A program made the translations under genes and the position numbers. Source: Rhodobium orientis (GTDB taxonomy: Bacteria; Pseudomonadota; Alphaproteobacteria; Rhizobiales; Rhodobiaceae). Taken from it: a DNA stretch of 64,000 nucleotides. This document shows, piece after piece, positions 9,135-17,888 of this stretch (position 1 is the first letter of the stretch; the number at the start of each line of letters is the position of its first letter). Below the pieces are notes generated by a model, which did no database searches, had not been told where the DNA came from, and saw only the letters and a list, made by a program, of their open reading frames with translations. The stretch covers positions 62,001 to 126,000 of the forward strand of contig NZ_NPEV01000005.1 of NCBI RefSeq assembly GCF_003258835.1, in the 5' to 3' direction.

Positions 9135-9797
9135 ATGACTATCAGCAGACGTGGCTTTGTGGCCGCAATTCCCTTCGTCCTGGCCGGCTGCACCACGGGT
9201 CGGCAGTCCCTGGCAGAACCGGCCATCGGGTCCTCCTACGTTTCCATGTACGCGGCGGTCGACACGGAGCCGTTCCCCGTGCCCGCGATCGATCTGAGAA
9301 AAGTCAAACCGAAGTTCCTACGCCGCGAGGTGGCGTATCGGACAAACGAATGGCCGGGTACGATCGTCGTCGATCCCGCCGCGCGCTACGCCTATCTGGT
9401 GCTGGAGAACGGCCGTGCGCTTCGCTACGGCGTCGGTGTCGGCAAGGAGGAAGCGCTCAATTTCCGGGGTGAGGCGACGATTGCCCGAAAGGCCGAATGG
9501 CCGGGCTGGCGCCCGACGCCGGACATGATCAAGCGCGATCCCAAGAGGTACGGCCCCTTGAAGGACGGCCTTGCGGGGGGTGCTGGCAATCCGCTCGGCC
9601 CGCGTGCGCTCTATCTCTACCGGGATGGCCGCGACACCTACTACCGGCTGCATGGCACGGTGGAGCCATGGACGATCGGCACGACCGTGTCGTCGGGCTG
9701 CATCCGGCTGCTCAATCAGGACATCATGGATCTCTATCGGCGTGTGCCGGTCGGCACGAAGGTTGTCGTGTTGCCCGCCACGCCGGCAACGAGCTGA
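9135..9797 (+). CDS. L,D-transpeptidase (YkuD domain) lipoprotein
   Basis: This envelope enzyme is predicted to cross-link peptidoglycan or to attach proteins to it through an L,D-transpeptidase active site. The 220-residue product begins with a lipoprotein signal (FVLAGC, cysteine near residue 17) that also contains an SRRGF twin-arginine-like motif. The YkuD domain shows the His and Cys signature: LHGTVEPWTIG followed by SSGCIRLLNQD. ATG 9135 is preferred to the TTG at 9108 because it starts directly at the signal peptide. The next gene starts 32 bases downstream, in the same direction. Confidence 0.9.
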   Translation: MTISRRGFVAAIPFVLAGCTTGRQSLAEPAIGSSYVSMYAAVDTEPFPVPAIDLRKVKPKFLRREVAYRTNEWPGTIVVDPAARYAYLVLENGRALRYGVGVGKEEALNFRGEATIARKAEWPGWRPTPDMIKRDPKRYGPLKDGLAGGAGNPLGPRALYLYRDGRDTYYRLHGTVEPWTIGTTVSSGCIRLLNQDIMDLYRRVPVGTKVVVLPATPATS

Positions 9798-9829
9798 ATC
9801 CGGCGGAACCGCGCGAAAGGAGAACGGCG

Positions 9830-10810
9830 ATGCCGGCAACGGGCAAACGCATGACGACCCGCCGATCGGTGCTCGCGGCAGCCGCGAGCGCCCTGTGCGC
9901 GGGCGTCCTGACCGGGGTCCATGGGACGGGCTGGGCGCTGGCGGGCAGGGCGGATCGCATCCCCTCCCACCGGCGACCGATGTGCATCGATCGTGCCGGT
10001 TTGCGGGTGCGCAATCTGGACGGCATGATCCTCTTCTACCGACAGGTCATCGGGCTGGAGGTCCTCAGTCGGACCGAGCAGGGTGCCGTCCTCGGCACCG
10101 GCGGTGTGGGGCTCCTCGAGCTGGTGCGGGACCCCGGGGGGACGCCGGTGCCGGCGGGGGCGGCGGGCCTTTACCATCTCGCCTTGGAGATGCCGACACG
10201 GCCGGATCTGGCGCGCTGGATCGTCCATGCCGCCAGGCATCGCTTTCCGGTGTCGGGCCTGGCCGATCATCGGGTGACCGAATCCGTCTATCTCGACGAT
10301 CCGGAGGGCAATGGCATCGAGGTCTACGCCTCGCGGCCGGAGGCGGAATGGAGGTGGGCGGGCGGGCAGGTCGCCATGGGCGTCTTCGACCTCGACCTCG
10401 ATCCGCTCTTAGAGTTGGTCGACCGGAGTGAGGACGCGTATTCGGGTGCGCCGGCGGCGATGCGCATCGGCCATATCCATTTGCGGGTCGGCGAGCTTGC
10501 GGCGGCCGAGCGGTTCTATTCCGGCCTGATCGGCTTCGAGGCGACCCGGCGCGCGCCCGGCGTCGTCTTCATGTCGTCCGGCAAATACCATCACCATGTG
10601 GCGGTGAATATCTGGGAGAGCCAGGGTGCGGGCCAACGCGGCGAGGCCGAACTCGGACTGTCGTGGTTTTCGGTCGCAATTGCGGGCCGCTCGGCGCTGG
10701 AGGATCGGAAAGCGCGCCTGCGCGCGGCGGGCGTCTCGTTCAAGCCCATCGCCGGAGGGATAGAGGTCGAGGACCCCTGGGGAAACAGGGTTCGGTTGCG
10801 GGCGATCTAG
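9830..10810 (+). CDS. VOC-superfamily (CatE-like) protein with Tat-type signal peptide
   Basis: This 326-residue protein has two vicinal-oxygen-chelate modules, as in Bacillus CatE-like catechol 2,3-dioxygenase/glyoxalase proteins. The first module (about 50-155) shows GLYHLALEMP and LDDPEGNGIEVY. The second (about 205-325) shows IGHIHLRVGEL and KYHHHVAVNIW. His and Glu residues expected for metal binding are present. The N-terminus TTRRSVLAAAASALCAG resembles a Tat signal with a hydrophobic stretch to about residue 40. Export is odd for this family. AAAGGAG at 9816-9822 fixes ATG 9830 as the start. The substrate is unknown. Confidence 0.8.
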   Translation: MPATGKRMTTRRSVLAAAASALCAGVLTGVHGTGWALAGRADRIPSHRRPMCIDRAGLRVRNLDGMILFYRQVIGLEVLSRTEQGAVLGTGGVGLLELVRDPGGTPVPAGAAGLYHLALEMPTRPDLARWIVHAARHRFPVSGLADHRVTESVYLDDPEGNGIEVYASRPEAEWRWAGGQVAMGVFDLDLDPLLELVDRSEDAYSGAPAAMRIGHIHLRVGELAAAERFYSGLIGFEATRRAPGVVFMSSGKYHHHVAVNIWESQGAGQRGEAELGLSWFSVAIAGRSALEDRKARLRAAGVSFKPIAGGIEVEDPWGNRVRLRAI

Positions 10811-11026
10811 GCGCTTTCCCAAAAAGCTGACAGACCTTTTGGAGAAGAAATCGCCTCCAAACAAAAACCTAAGGCATGTTGCGTGTTTGAGAAAAAACGC
10901 AATGTGCCTGAGGCGCTGCTGCCGACGGATGGCAGACAGAATTTGCGCATTGCGGCGGCGAACCACAAGCAGCCGCGATTGGCGTCGGGCAGGGTCCGCT
11001 AAGCCGCGGCGCCGGCTCCGCCGCGA

Positions 11027-11794
11027 TCAAGCCGGATAGACGTTCAGCCCTTGCAGGGTCTTCAGCATCTCGTTCTTGTCCTGGCTGACGAAGTCCTTGT
11101 CCGTCGCGCCGGGGTCGGCGGCGATGGCCGCCGTGACCAGTCCGACTTCCTCGTTCGAGACCCAGTCCGGCTGGTAGCGCTTGCGCGCCCAGGTGATCAC
11201 CGGACCCAGCACCTGTGCGGCGATGCGGGGCCCGTCGCCGGCTTCCACGGAAAGGACCTGGCGCATCATCAGGAGCGCTGCCTGCTGCATGCTGATGATC
11301 GATGCGTCCTTCACGGGCGTCACCGCGCTGCCGCCGAGGATCACCTGGTAGCTGCCGGCGCGGGGCAGGCGCGGGACCCAGGCCCGGGCCGTCGCCATAT
11401 GGGCCGTGGTCATGGCGACGAAATACCGTTGCCACTCGTCCTGCGAGACCTCCCACAAGGGCTTGCCCTGCCACCAGCCGCCGATCGAGGCGACGACGTC
11501 CGTGACGGCGCCGAAGTCGGTCGTTATCCGCTCGGCCGCCGCGTCGGCCGCCTCGAACCCGGTGTAGTCGCCGACCACGAAATCGAGCCGTTCCGGCCGG
11601 CCGAGGTCGGACAGCACCTGCCGGAAGCGCTCCACCTTGCTCTCGGTGCGCGACGGTACGACAACGTGCGCACCGGTCTTCAGCCAGGCGCGGACGATGC
11701 CTTCGCCGACATCGCCCGTGCCCCCGGCGATGACGACGCGCCGGTCGCCAAGGTCGGGATAACGGGCCTTTGCAAGGTCGATGATCTCCGCCAT
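11027..11794 (-). CDS. SDR-family NAD(P)-binding protein lacking the catalytic Tyr/Lys
   Basis: This 255-residue protein has a short-chain dehydrogenase fold. The nucleotide-binding motif is GGTGDVGEG (residues about 24-32), and a conserved ILGGSA serine strand is present. Thirteen positions after that serine, where SDR enzymes have Tyr and four residues later Lys, the sequence reads SMQQAALLM. Met and Ala therefore stand in for the catalytic pair. It may be an atypical reductase, an NmrA-like redox sensor or a non-catalytic partner. It starts two bases before the stop of the upstream NmrA-like gene's mRNA end (1-base gap), so the two are an operon. Confidence 0.82.
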   Translation of the reverse strand: MAEIIDLAKARYPDLGDRRVVIAGGTGDVGEGIVRAWLKTGAHVVVPSRTESKVERFRQVLSDLGRPERLDFVVGDYTGFEAADAAAERITTDFGAVTDVVASIGGWWQGKPLWEVSQDEWQRYFVAMTTAHMATARAWVPRLPRAGSYQVILGGSAVTPVKDASIISMQQAALLMMRQVLSVEAGDGPRIAAQVLGPVITWARKRYQPDWVSNEEVGLVTAAIAADPGATDKDFVSQDKNEMLKTLQGLNVYPA

Positions 11795-11795
11795 C

Positions 11796-12716
11796 TCACA
11801 GGCCTTCGCTGCGCACGTACTCCGCGACGCCGGTCGGCTGGATGTGCGGATAGCGGTCGTTGGCGATCGACTGCAGCTTGGCCTTTCCCGACAGCATCGC
11901 GCGCCAGTACATCAGCGGCAGCCAGGCGTACATGTTTGCCGGCTCCGCCTGCCGGCGCCGTTCCAGTTCGGCGTCGAGATCGGCGAGGCTGCCCATCTTT
12001 TCGACGGTGATGGATTTGCCCGAGCCCTCTTCATAGGCCTTGACCAGCCCATGGAAATCCAGCGTTTCGCCGGCGACCGACAGGACGCCCGGCAGCGGCG
12101 CGTCGTCGACGGCGGCCTCGGCGGTGAAGCGCGCGGCGTCGGCGTAGGTGGTGAAGTCCATTTCCTTGTCGCCGTCGCCCCAGAGGAAGGCGCGGCCTTC
12201 GCCGAGATCGAAGGCGCCGAGGAAGCCGAAGGTGACCTTCTTGTCGTTGAAGGCACCGATCTGGATCTGGACGACTTCGACGTCGCCGCGCGCGTCTTCT
12301 GCAGCGCGGGCAAAGGCGCGGCGATCGTCGGAATTGATGTTGTCGCCCTCGTCGAGGCCGAAGATGTTGTAGGAGAAGTTGGACGGGATGAACCGGCGCA
12401 CGCCCGCCTTTCGTGCCGCCTCCAGCAGGCGGAGCTGGGCGTCGACGATGATGTCGGGACCGCCCTGGACGGCCGAGATCACCGTGAAGGCGCCGCCCAC
12501 GGCCTCTTCCAGCGCGGCGCCCTGGTCCGCGGTCGCCAGGTCGAGTTCGACGACCTCGACACCGCGCTCGCGAAGGGCCGCGACCTTGGCGACGCTTTCG
12601 GGCCTGACGAGGACGCGCAGCTTCACCTCCGGCTTTGCCAGAAGCTGCTCTGCGATCAGGGAGCCCAGGTCACCGGTTGCCCCCGCGAGTACCACTGTCT
12701 TGCTCGTTTCGGTCAT
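11796..12716 (-). CDS. NmrA-like / isoflavone-reductase-like NAD(P)-binding protein
   Basis: This 306-residue atypical SDR of the NmrA family has an N-terminal GATGDLGSLIAEQLL Rossmann motif (residues about 11-25). The conserved FIPSNFSYNIFGLDEGDN region and a C-terminal NmrA half follow. Proteins of this family are NAD(P)H-dependent reductases or redox sensors. ATG 12716 is chosen as the beginning of the Rossmann domain; an open frame continues upstream without similarity. It forms a two-gene operon with the SDR downstream and is divergent from an HxlR regulator, a layout often seen for quinone or electrophile response genes. The substrate is unknown. Confidence 0.85.
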   Translation of the reverse strand: MTETSKTVVLAGATGDLGSLIAEQLLAKPEVKLRVLVRPESVAKVAALRERGVEVVELDLATADQGAALEEAVGGAFTVISAVQGGPDIIVDAQLRLLEAARKAGVRRFIPSNFSYNIFGLDEGDNINSDDRRAFARAAEDARGDVEVVQIQIGAFNDKKVTFGFLGAFDLGEGRAFLWGDGDKEMDFTTYADAARFTAEAAVDDAPLPGVLSVAGETLDFHGLVKAYEEGSGKSITVEKMGSLADLDAELERRRQAEPANMYAWLPLMYWRAMLSGKAKLQSIANDRYPHIQPTGVAEYVRSEGL

Positions 12717-12872
12717 GTCTTGCCTCGTCCTGACGTTTTCCTGGAAGTGCGGTGAACGGGGAACGGCATGCGTTCGTTCCGGATCAGCACTTGGTTCTTC
12801 TTTGTAACTCGGTATAGATATTAGGCTCTGATCAGGCGCCGCAAGACGGCACAGAGGTGATACCGGGGTCAC

Positions 12873-13244
12873 ATGCACGGAACCGAAATGCCCATCCGCC
12901 ACACGGCCGACTGCATGAAGGCCTCGCAGGTGCTGTCGCGCATTGCGGGAAAGTGGAGCGTGCTCGTCATCATGCTGCTCAGGACGCACCCGCTCCGGTT
13001 CAGCGAACTGAAGCGGGGCATCGAGGGCATTTCCCAGCGCATGCTGACCCTGACGCTACGCAATCTGGAGCGCGACGGCCTGGTGACGCGGACGGTGACG
13101 CCGTCGATCCCGCCGCGGGTCGACTACGAACTGACGGAACTCGGCCATTCGCTCGCCGGACCGATCGAGGCCGTCGGCACCTGGGCGTTCCGCAACATGG
13201 CCCGGATCGAGGCCGCGCAGGCCCGCTACGACGCCAAGAAATAG
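12873..13244 (+). CDS. HxlR-family transcriptional regulator
   Basis: This 123-residue winged-helix regulator has the HxlR hallmark DCMKASQVLSRIAGKWSVLV near the N-terminus and then FSELKRGIEGISQRMLTLTL. The single cysteine at residue 14 is the position used for thiol or aldehyde/quinone sensing in YodB- and HypR-type members; its use here is inferred. It is divergent from the NmrA/SDR pair across a 156-base gap with an AT-richer core near 12790-12835, so it probably controls that pair. Another in-frame ATG at 12888 would remove five residues. Confidence 0.88.
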   Translation: MHGTEMPIRHTADCMKASQVLSRIAGKWSVLVIMLLRTHPLRFSELKRGIEGISQRMLTLTLRNLERDGLVTRTVTPSIPPRVDYELTELGHSLAGPIEAVGTWAFRNMARIEAAQARYDAKK

Positions 13245-13307
13245 GCGCCGAGCGAAAGCGCTCGCAGGGGCCGAGCGGAAGATGTCTGGAGGGTCTGGGA
13301 GATAAGG

Positions 13308-13383
13308 TGGCTCCCCGGGCCGGACTCGAACCAGCGACCCAGCGGTTAACAGCCGCTTGCTCTACCAACTGAGCTACCGGGGA
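13308..13383 (-). tRNA. tRNA-Asn (GTT)
   Basis: Read on the minus strand, it folds into a 76-base cloverleaf with acceptor stem TCCCCGG/CCGGGGA, discriminator G and an encoded CCA. The D-loop is AGCTCAGTTGGTAGAGCA, the anticodon stem-loop has GTT in CTGTTAA, and the T-loop is GGTTCGAGTCC. A possible promoter (TTGGCA and TATAGG on the minus strand) lies upstream near 13400-13430. Confidence 0.97.
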
Positions 13384-13553
13384 ACAGACGGTCGCGAACG
13401 ACCGAGGCCCGTCCTATATCAAATCCCCGTCGCAATTGCCAAGGCCCAAATCGCCATGTTTTTTCACAGCGAAACGTTTTCCACCTGCAAGGACGGCGGA
13501 CGTCCCTTCCGCCGGTTTTCTGGCCGGGCGGGCTGCTGTCGAAAGGTCAATGC

Positions 13554-13832
13554 ATGACGAAGGTCCGCCTCGGCAATCGCAGCATCTCGCTGCCGGGATC
13601 GCGCATTGCCCGCATCGTCATCGGCGTGCTCCTCGTCATCGGCGGCGTGCTCGGCTTCCTGCCCGTCGTCGGGTTCTGGATGTTGCCGCTTGGCATCCTG
13701 GTGCTTTCCATCGATCTGGCGCCGGTCCGCCGGCTCCGGCGGCGCGTCGAGGTGTGGTGGGAAAAGCGTCGCCGGCGCCGCAACGGCGAGACCGAGAAGG
13801 GCCGCTGGACCGCGCGCGAAAACGGCTCTTGA
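13554..13832 (+). CDS. Small inner-membrane protein, PGPGW-family-like
   Basis: This 92-residue protein has one or two hydrophobic segments (about 19-53: IVIGVLLVIGGVLGFLPVVG, then FWMLPLGILVLSIDL) followed by a very basic tail (RRLRRRVEV, then EKRRRRRNGE). The pattern resembles the putative transmembrane PGPGW family of alphaproteobacteria; its function is not known. ATG 13554 is the first start after the tRNA. It ends 14 bases from the convergent cobD gene. Confidence 0.72.
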   Translation: MTKVRLGNRSISLPGSRIARIVIGVLLVIGGVLGFLPVVGFWMLPLGILVLSIDLAPVRRLRRRVEVWWEKRRRRRNGETEKGRWTARENGS

Positions 13833-13845
13833 GCGAAATGTCGCC

Positions 13846-14847
13846 TCAGGGCGCGATGAGCACCGTCGCGCCGAGGGCAAGGGCGCCGATCATCAGCACC
13901 GCATAGATGCCGGCGTGGAAGACGCTGGCGGCGGCAAAAAGCCCCAGGGCCCGGTTGAGGTCGCCATCCGCCAGTTCCTTCTTGCCGCTGTCGTTGACGA
14001 AGTCGTCGTCGATGACGACGCCGGCATAGACGCGCGGGCCGGCAAGCGCGATGTCGAGGGCGCCGGCAAAGGCGGCCTCCGGCCATCCGGCGTTCGGCGA
14101 GCGGTGTTTCCTGGCATCGCGGAGCGCGGTGCGGAGCGCCTTTTTCGCGGCCGCGCGGTCGGCGAGCAAGGCTGCACCGGCGATGACGAGGGCGGAGAGC
14201 CGGGCCGGCACGAGGTTGGCGGTATCGTCGAGCCGGGCCGCGGCCCAGCCGAACTCCGAATAGCGGGCGTTGCGGTGGCCGATCATGGAATCGGCCGTGT
14301 TGAGCGCCTTATAGGCAAGGAGGCCGGGCAGGCCGAAAATCGCGAACCAGAAGGCCGGCGCCACCACGGCGTCGGAGAAATTTTCCGCCAGCGATTCGGT
14401 CGCCGCACGCACGATGCCCGATTCGTTCAGCCGGTCGGGATCGCGGCCGACCACCTTGGCGACCGCCTCGCGGCCGCCCTTGAGCCCGTCGGCCAACAGC
14501 GCGTCGCGGACAATGGCGACGTGCTCGTAGAGCCCGCGCTGGGCGATCAGGATCGAGGCGAGGAGGCCGATGGCGAAATCGCCGAAAGGCAGGCGGGACA
14601 ACCCCATCTGCAGGGCGATGCCGATGCCTGCGGCGACGCAGAGGAGAACGAGGACGGCAAGGACGCCGCCGCCGCGCCGGCGGCCGTCGGCGGCGTCTTC
14701 CAGATTGAGCTTGCGGTCGAGGACGTCGATCAGGTGTCCGAACAGCACCACGGGGTGGGGCAGGCGGCGCCACACCGGATCCGGATCGCCAACAAGCGCA
14801 TCGACAATGAGGGCGAGAAGAAGGGCTGCGAGCGTTTCGGGAAACAT
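13846..14847 (-). CDS. cobD: Adenosylcobinamide-phosphate synthase CobD/CbiB
   Basis: This is an integral membrane enzyme of cobalamin synthesis that attaches the aminopropanol (phosphate) arm to adenosylcobyric acid. The 333-residue protein has the family start LLLALIVDALVGDPDPVWRR and the conserved HPVVLFGHLIDVLDRKLN region. RAATESLAENFSDAVVAPAF and the end of the conserved NAGWPEAAFAGAL block follow, with several membrane helices. Length and motifs are standard. No other cob genes are in the window. It sits between two tRNA genes on the same strand. Confidence 0.93.
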   Translation of the reverse strand: MFPETLAALLLALIVDALVGDPDPVWRRLPHPVVLFGHLIDVLDRKLNLEDAADGRRRGGGVLAVLVLLCVAAGIGIALQMGLSRLPFGDFAIGLLASILIAQRGLYEHVAIVRDALLADGLKGGREAVAKVVGRDPDRLNESGIVRAATESLAENFSDAVVAPAFWFAIFGLPGLLAYKALNTADSMIGHRNARYSEFGWAAARLDDTANLVPARLSALVIAGAALLADRAAAKKALRTALRDARKHRSPNAGWPEAAFAGALDIALAGPRVYAGVVIDDDFVNDSGKKELADGDLNRALGLFAAASVFHAGIYAVLMIGALALGATVLIAP

Positions 14848-14993
14848 GGAGGTCCTGGGGCCGGCTTTGCAGGATTTCGCCCTTCGTTAGTGCATCGGCG
14901 CGCCTGGCAAAAGCGGAAAAACCCGCAGTCCGGACGCGCGCCGCGACGGCGCCGGACAATCGGCAAAGGCTTTGGAAAACCGGAAAGGAAAAT

Positions 14994-15067
14994 TGGAGGC
15001 CACGCCCGGAATCGAACCGGGGTATACGGATTTGCAGTCCGCTGCGTCACCACTCCGCCACGTGGCC
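14994..15067 (-). tRNA. tRNA-Cys (GCA)
   Basis: Read on the minus strand, it folds into a 74-base cloverleaf with acceptor GGCCACG/CGTGGCC, U73 as discriminator (typical of tRNA-Cys) and an encoded CCA. The anticodon GCA sits in CTGCAAA, and the T-loop is GGTTCGATTCC. It lies upstream of cobD in the same orientation. Confidence 0.97.
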
Positions 15068-15389
15068 GTCGCGTTCACACGTTCGTGAAACAGCAATGGT
15101 AGCAGCGTCATTATCAAAGCTTGTGTCCGACCTCAATCGCAAAAACTCACAAGGTGAAGAAACGGACCCTTCGCGGCCGATGCGGCAAATGGCCGGGCGG
15201 CATCGAGGCCGGCGGGATTGCGGCTTCTTCTTGCCAGCGGCCGTTGGCGGGGCTAATCAATCGGGCACGGCCGGCGACGGCCGGATCGCCGGAACGGGGC
15301 GCTGCGGCATCTTTTCCTCCGGACGATCGGTTGAGGCGAGGGACGTCACCGGCACCGCCGGCGGCTCCGGCAAGCGGCGGAGACCCCAG
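15068..15389. other. Intergenic region upstream of pcm
   Basis: This 322-base gap starts with an AT-richer part (15068-15170) that must contain the tRNA-Cys promoter on the minus strand and probably the pcm promoter on the plus strand. The rest is GC-rich. An open frame runs through to pcm, but it has no protein-like features and no ribosome site of its own. No gene is called. Confidence 0.5.
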
Positions 15390-16061
15390 ATGGTCGATTT
15401 CACCACAGCGCGCAGGAAGATGGTCGACAGCCAGCTTCGCACCAGCAACGTCACCCATTACGGGGTGCTGGCGGCGATGGGCGAGGTGCCGCGCGAGGAT
15501 TTCGTGCCGGCGGCCCAGCGCTCGCTCGCCTATATCGACGAAGACCTGCTTTTGAAGGACGCCGATGCCGGCGAGCCGGCGCGCTACCTGACGCGGCCGG
15601 CGCCGTTCGCCCGGCTGGTGCAGCTCGTTGCGCCCGAGGCCGACGACGTCGCGCTTCTGGTCGGCGCCGGCGGCGGCTATGGCGCTGCCGTTCTGGCGAA
15701 GATGGTCAGTGCCGTGGTGGCGCTGGAATGCGACGAGGAACTGGCCAAGGAAGCCGGCAAGACGCTGGACGAACTCGGCATCGACAATGCGGCCGTCGTC
15801 GTCGGGCCGCTCCAGGCCGGGTGGCCGGGCGAGGGACCCTATGACGTTATCCTGGTCGACGGCGCCGTGGACAAGCTGCCCGACGGATTGCTCGACCAGT
15901 TGAAGGACGACGGGCGCCTTGTTGCCGTGGAGGGCCACGGCCTTGCCGGCAAGGCGATCGTCTACACCCGCTCCGACGACGAGGTCAGCGGACGGCTCGG
16001 GTTCAATCTGGCGTTGCGGTCGCTGCCGGGCTTCGAGAAAGAGCCGGAATTCACGTTCTAG
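15390..16061 (+). CDS. pcm: Protein-L-isoaspartate O-methyltransferase-like protein
   Basis: This 223-residue SAM-dependent methyltransferase of the PCMT family is expected to repair isoaspartyl residues in proteins. The N-terminal block reads MVDFTTARRKMVDSQLRT, with VPREDFVPAAQRSLAY behind it. The SAM-binding loop LLVGAGGGYGAAVLAKM is followed by an acidic strand, VVALECDEEL. This shorter alphaproteobacterial type regularly sits directly before tolC, as here. ATG 15390 is chosen because the family N-terminus begins there; the upstream extension of the frame has no similarity. Whether it really acts on isoaspartate has not been shown for this subgroup, to my knowledge. Confidence 0.85.
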   Translation: MVDFTTARRKMVDSQLRTSNVTHYGVLAAMGEVPREDFVPAAQRSLAYIDEDLLLKDADAGEPARYLTRPAPFARLVQLVAPEADDVALLVGAGGGYGAAVLAKMVSAVVALECDEELAKEAGKTLDELGIDNAAVVVGPLQAGWPGEGPYDVILVDGAVDKLPDGLLDQLKDDGRLVAVEGHGLAGKAIVYTRSDDEVSGRLGFNLALRSLPGFEKEPEFTF

Positions 16062-16302
16062 TACGGTGTAATCGCGATTTCTTGCGGTTGTCCCGGACAC
16101 TCGGCCTATCGATATCGGGGGCGGGGCGCCCGGTTGCGGTCTGTGGCGAATCGACCTGTTGCGCTTTAGCCGCACACCTGACGATTTCTTAAGATGCCCT
16201 TAAGGTGCCTGTTTCGGGTACTGCGGCTTTTCATTATTGTATCCCCCAGTGACAGACGAAGGGGCAGGAGGCGGTGCTTTTGCCCCGGCTGAATGAGTCT
16301 GC

Positions 16303-17709
16303 GTGAGGTTCGCTTCCGTGTTGCGCGTAAAAACGGCCACCCTGACATTGCTTCTCGCCCTTGCCGTCGCCCTTTCCGTCGGCCAGGGCGCGCGCGCCCA
16401 GACCTTGATGCAGGCGCTGGCAGAGGCCTACAACAATAACCCGACATTGAACCAGGCAAGGGCCCAGCTCCGGGTCACCGACGAGGGCGTGCCGATCGCC
16501 AAGTCGACGGGTCGGCCGACGGCGACCGCATCGCTGGAACACGGCCATGTGTCGAGCTGGTCGACGTCGCCGGGCAACGGCCTGCCGCACTATTCCTCGC
16601 ACTACAATCCCTCGACCGTGGCGCTGCAGATCGTGCAGCCGATCTTCCAGGGCTTCCGGACCCGCAACAGCATCAAGCAGGCCGAGGCGTCGGTTCTCGC
16701 CCAGCGCGAGTCCCTGAAGAACACCGAGCAGCAGGTGCTGCTCGACGCGGTCACCGCCTATATGGACGTTATCCGCGACGGCGCCATCGTGCAGCTTCGC
16801 GAGCGCGACCTGGAATTCCTCGACGAGCAGGTCGGCGCCTCGCGCGACCGCTTCGAGGTTGGCGAGGGCACCCGCACCGACGTCTCCCAGGCACAGGCCC
16901 GCGCCGCCAGCGCCCGTTCGGAGCTGAACCTTGCGCGCGCCAATTTGACGACCAGCCGGGCGGTGTTCCAGCAGATCATCGGCATCAAGCCGCAGCGGCT
17001 CGTCGGCCGCACCAAGGTCTACGGCACGCTGCCGAAATCGGTCGACGGCGCGCTGCAGATCGGCCGCGCGGAACACCCGGCGATCCGCGCCAGCGAGATG
17101 AACATCGACGCCGCGCTCTATGCGGTGAAGGTGGTCGAGGCGGAAATGCTGCCGACGATGACGCTGGAAGGCAATCTCAGCCGCCAGTGGCAGCCGTCGT
17201 CGAGCTTCGACGGCCGCGTCGATACCGCCTCCATCTACGGCCGCATCCGGGTGCCGCTCTACCAGGGCGGCGGCGTCTCGGCGCGGGTGCGCCAGGCCAA
17301 GGAAGAGCTCGGCGTTGCCCGCATCCAGCTCGACGTCAACCGCGATCTGGTGCAGGCCAACATCGTCGCCTCCTGGGGCCAGTTGCAGGCCGCCATGGCC
17401 TCCATCGTCGCCGGGCGGGCAGCGGTCGCCGCCAACCAGCTCGCCCTTGACGGCGTCATCGAGGAGCAGAAGGTCGGCCAGCGCACGACGCTCGACGTGC
17501 TCGACGCCCAGCGCGAGCTGATCAACGCCCGCGTGTCGCTGGTCACGGCGGAGCGCAACAAGGTGGTCGCCGCCTATGCGCTGCTGTCCACGGTCGGCCG
17601 CCTCAAGGCGGAAAGCCTCGGGCTTCAGGTCACGGCCTACAACCCCGAGGCGCACTTCGAAAAGGTCGAGGACAAGTGGTTCGGCCTGCGCACTCCGGAC
17701 GGTCGCTGA
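16303..17709 (+). CDS. tolC: TolC-family outer-membrane efflux/secretion channel
   Basis: This is an outer-membrane trimeric channel used by RND and ABC efflux pumps and by type I secretion. The 468-residue protein has a signal peptide (LTLLLALAVALSVGQGARAQ, cleaved near residue 33) and then the first OEP repeat, TLMQALAEAYNNNPTLNQAR. The second OEP repeat starts near residue 245. Long alpha-helical parts rich in Ala, Gln and Arg are typical. The start may be GTG 16303 or GTG 16318; both leave the signal peptide complete. A CTTAAG/CCTTAAG inverted pair lies upstream near 16188-16204. The pcm - tolC - popZ - valS order is a conserved alphaproteobacterial neighbourhood. Confidence 0.93.
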   Translation: MRFASVLRVKTATLTLLLALAVALSVGQGARAQTLMQALAEAYNNNPTLNQARAQLRVTDEGVPIAKSTGRPTATASLEHGHVSSWSTSPGNGLPHYSSHYNPSTVALQIVQPIFQGFRTRNSIKQAEASVLAQRESLKNTEQQVLLDAVTAYMDVIRDGAIVQLRERDLEFLDEQVGASRDRFEVGEGTRTDVSQAQARAASARSELNLARANLTTSRAVFQQIIGIKPQRLVGRTKVYGTLPKSVDGALQIGRAEHPAIRASEMNIDAALYAVKVVEAEMLPTMTLEGNLSRQWQPSSSFDGRVDTASIYGRIRVPLYQGGGVSARVRQAKEELGVARIQLDVNRDLVQANIVASWGQLQAAMASIVAGRAAVAANQLALDGVIEEQKVGQRTTLDVLDAQRELINARVSLVTAERNKVVAAYALLSTVGRLKAESLGLQVTAYNPEAHFEKVEDKWFGLRTPDGR

Positions 17710-17888
17710 GCCTGTCGCGGGGCCCGCAAAGCGCGCTTTTCCACAACAAAGAATTCCGGTGAATACATGTGGGCCGTCCGGCCGGCGGGATTCCTTACCG
17801 CCGGTGCGGCGTCTATAGTGTGGGTTGACCGAATCGCCGAAAGCATCGGTGGGTAAGTGGAAAGAGTAGCGCGGGAGCAAGCGGGCAA

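Noticed and set aside
10869-10910. Imperfect inverted repeat AGGCATGTTGCGT / AACGCAATGTGCCT as a terminator
   Set aside because: The stem has mismatches and no T-run follows, so it was not called; it may still form a hairpin.
13245-15067. Genomic island at the tRNA-Asn and tRNA-Cys genes
   Set aside because: There is no integrase, no duplicated tRNA end and no compositional break; the neighbouring genes are ordinary chromosomal genes.
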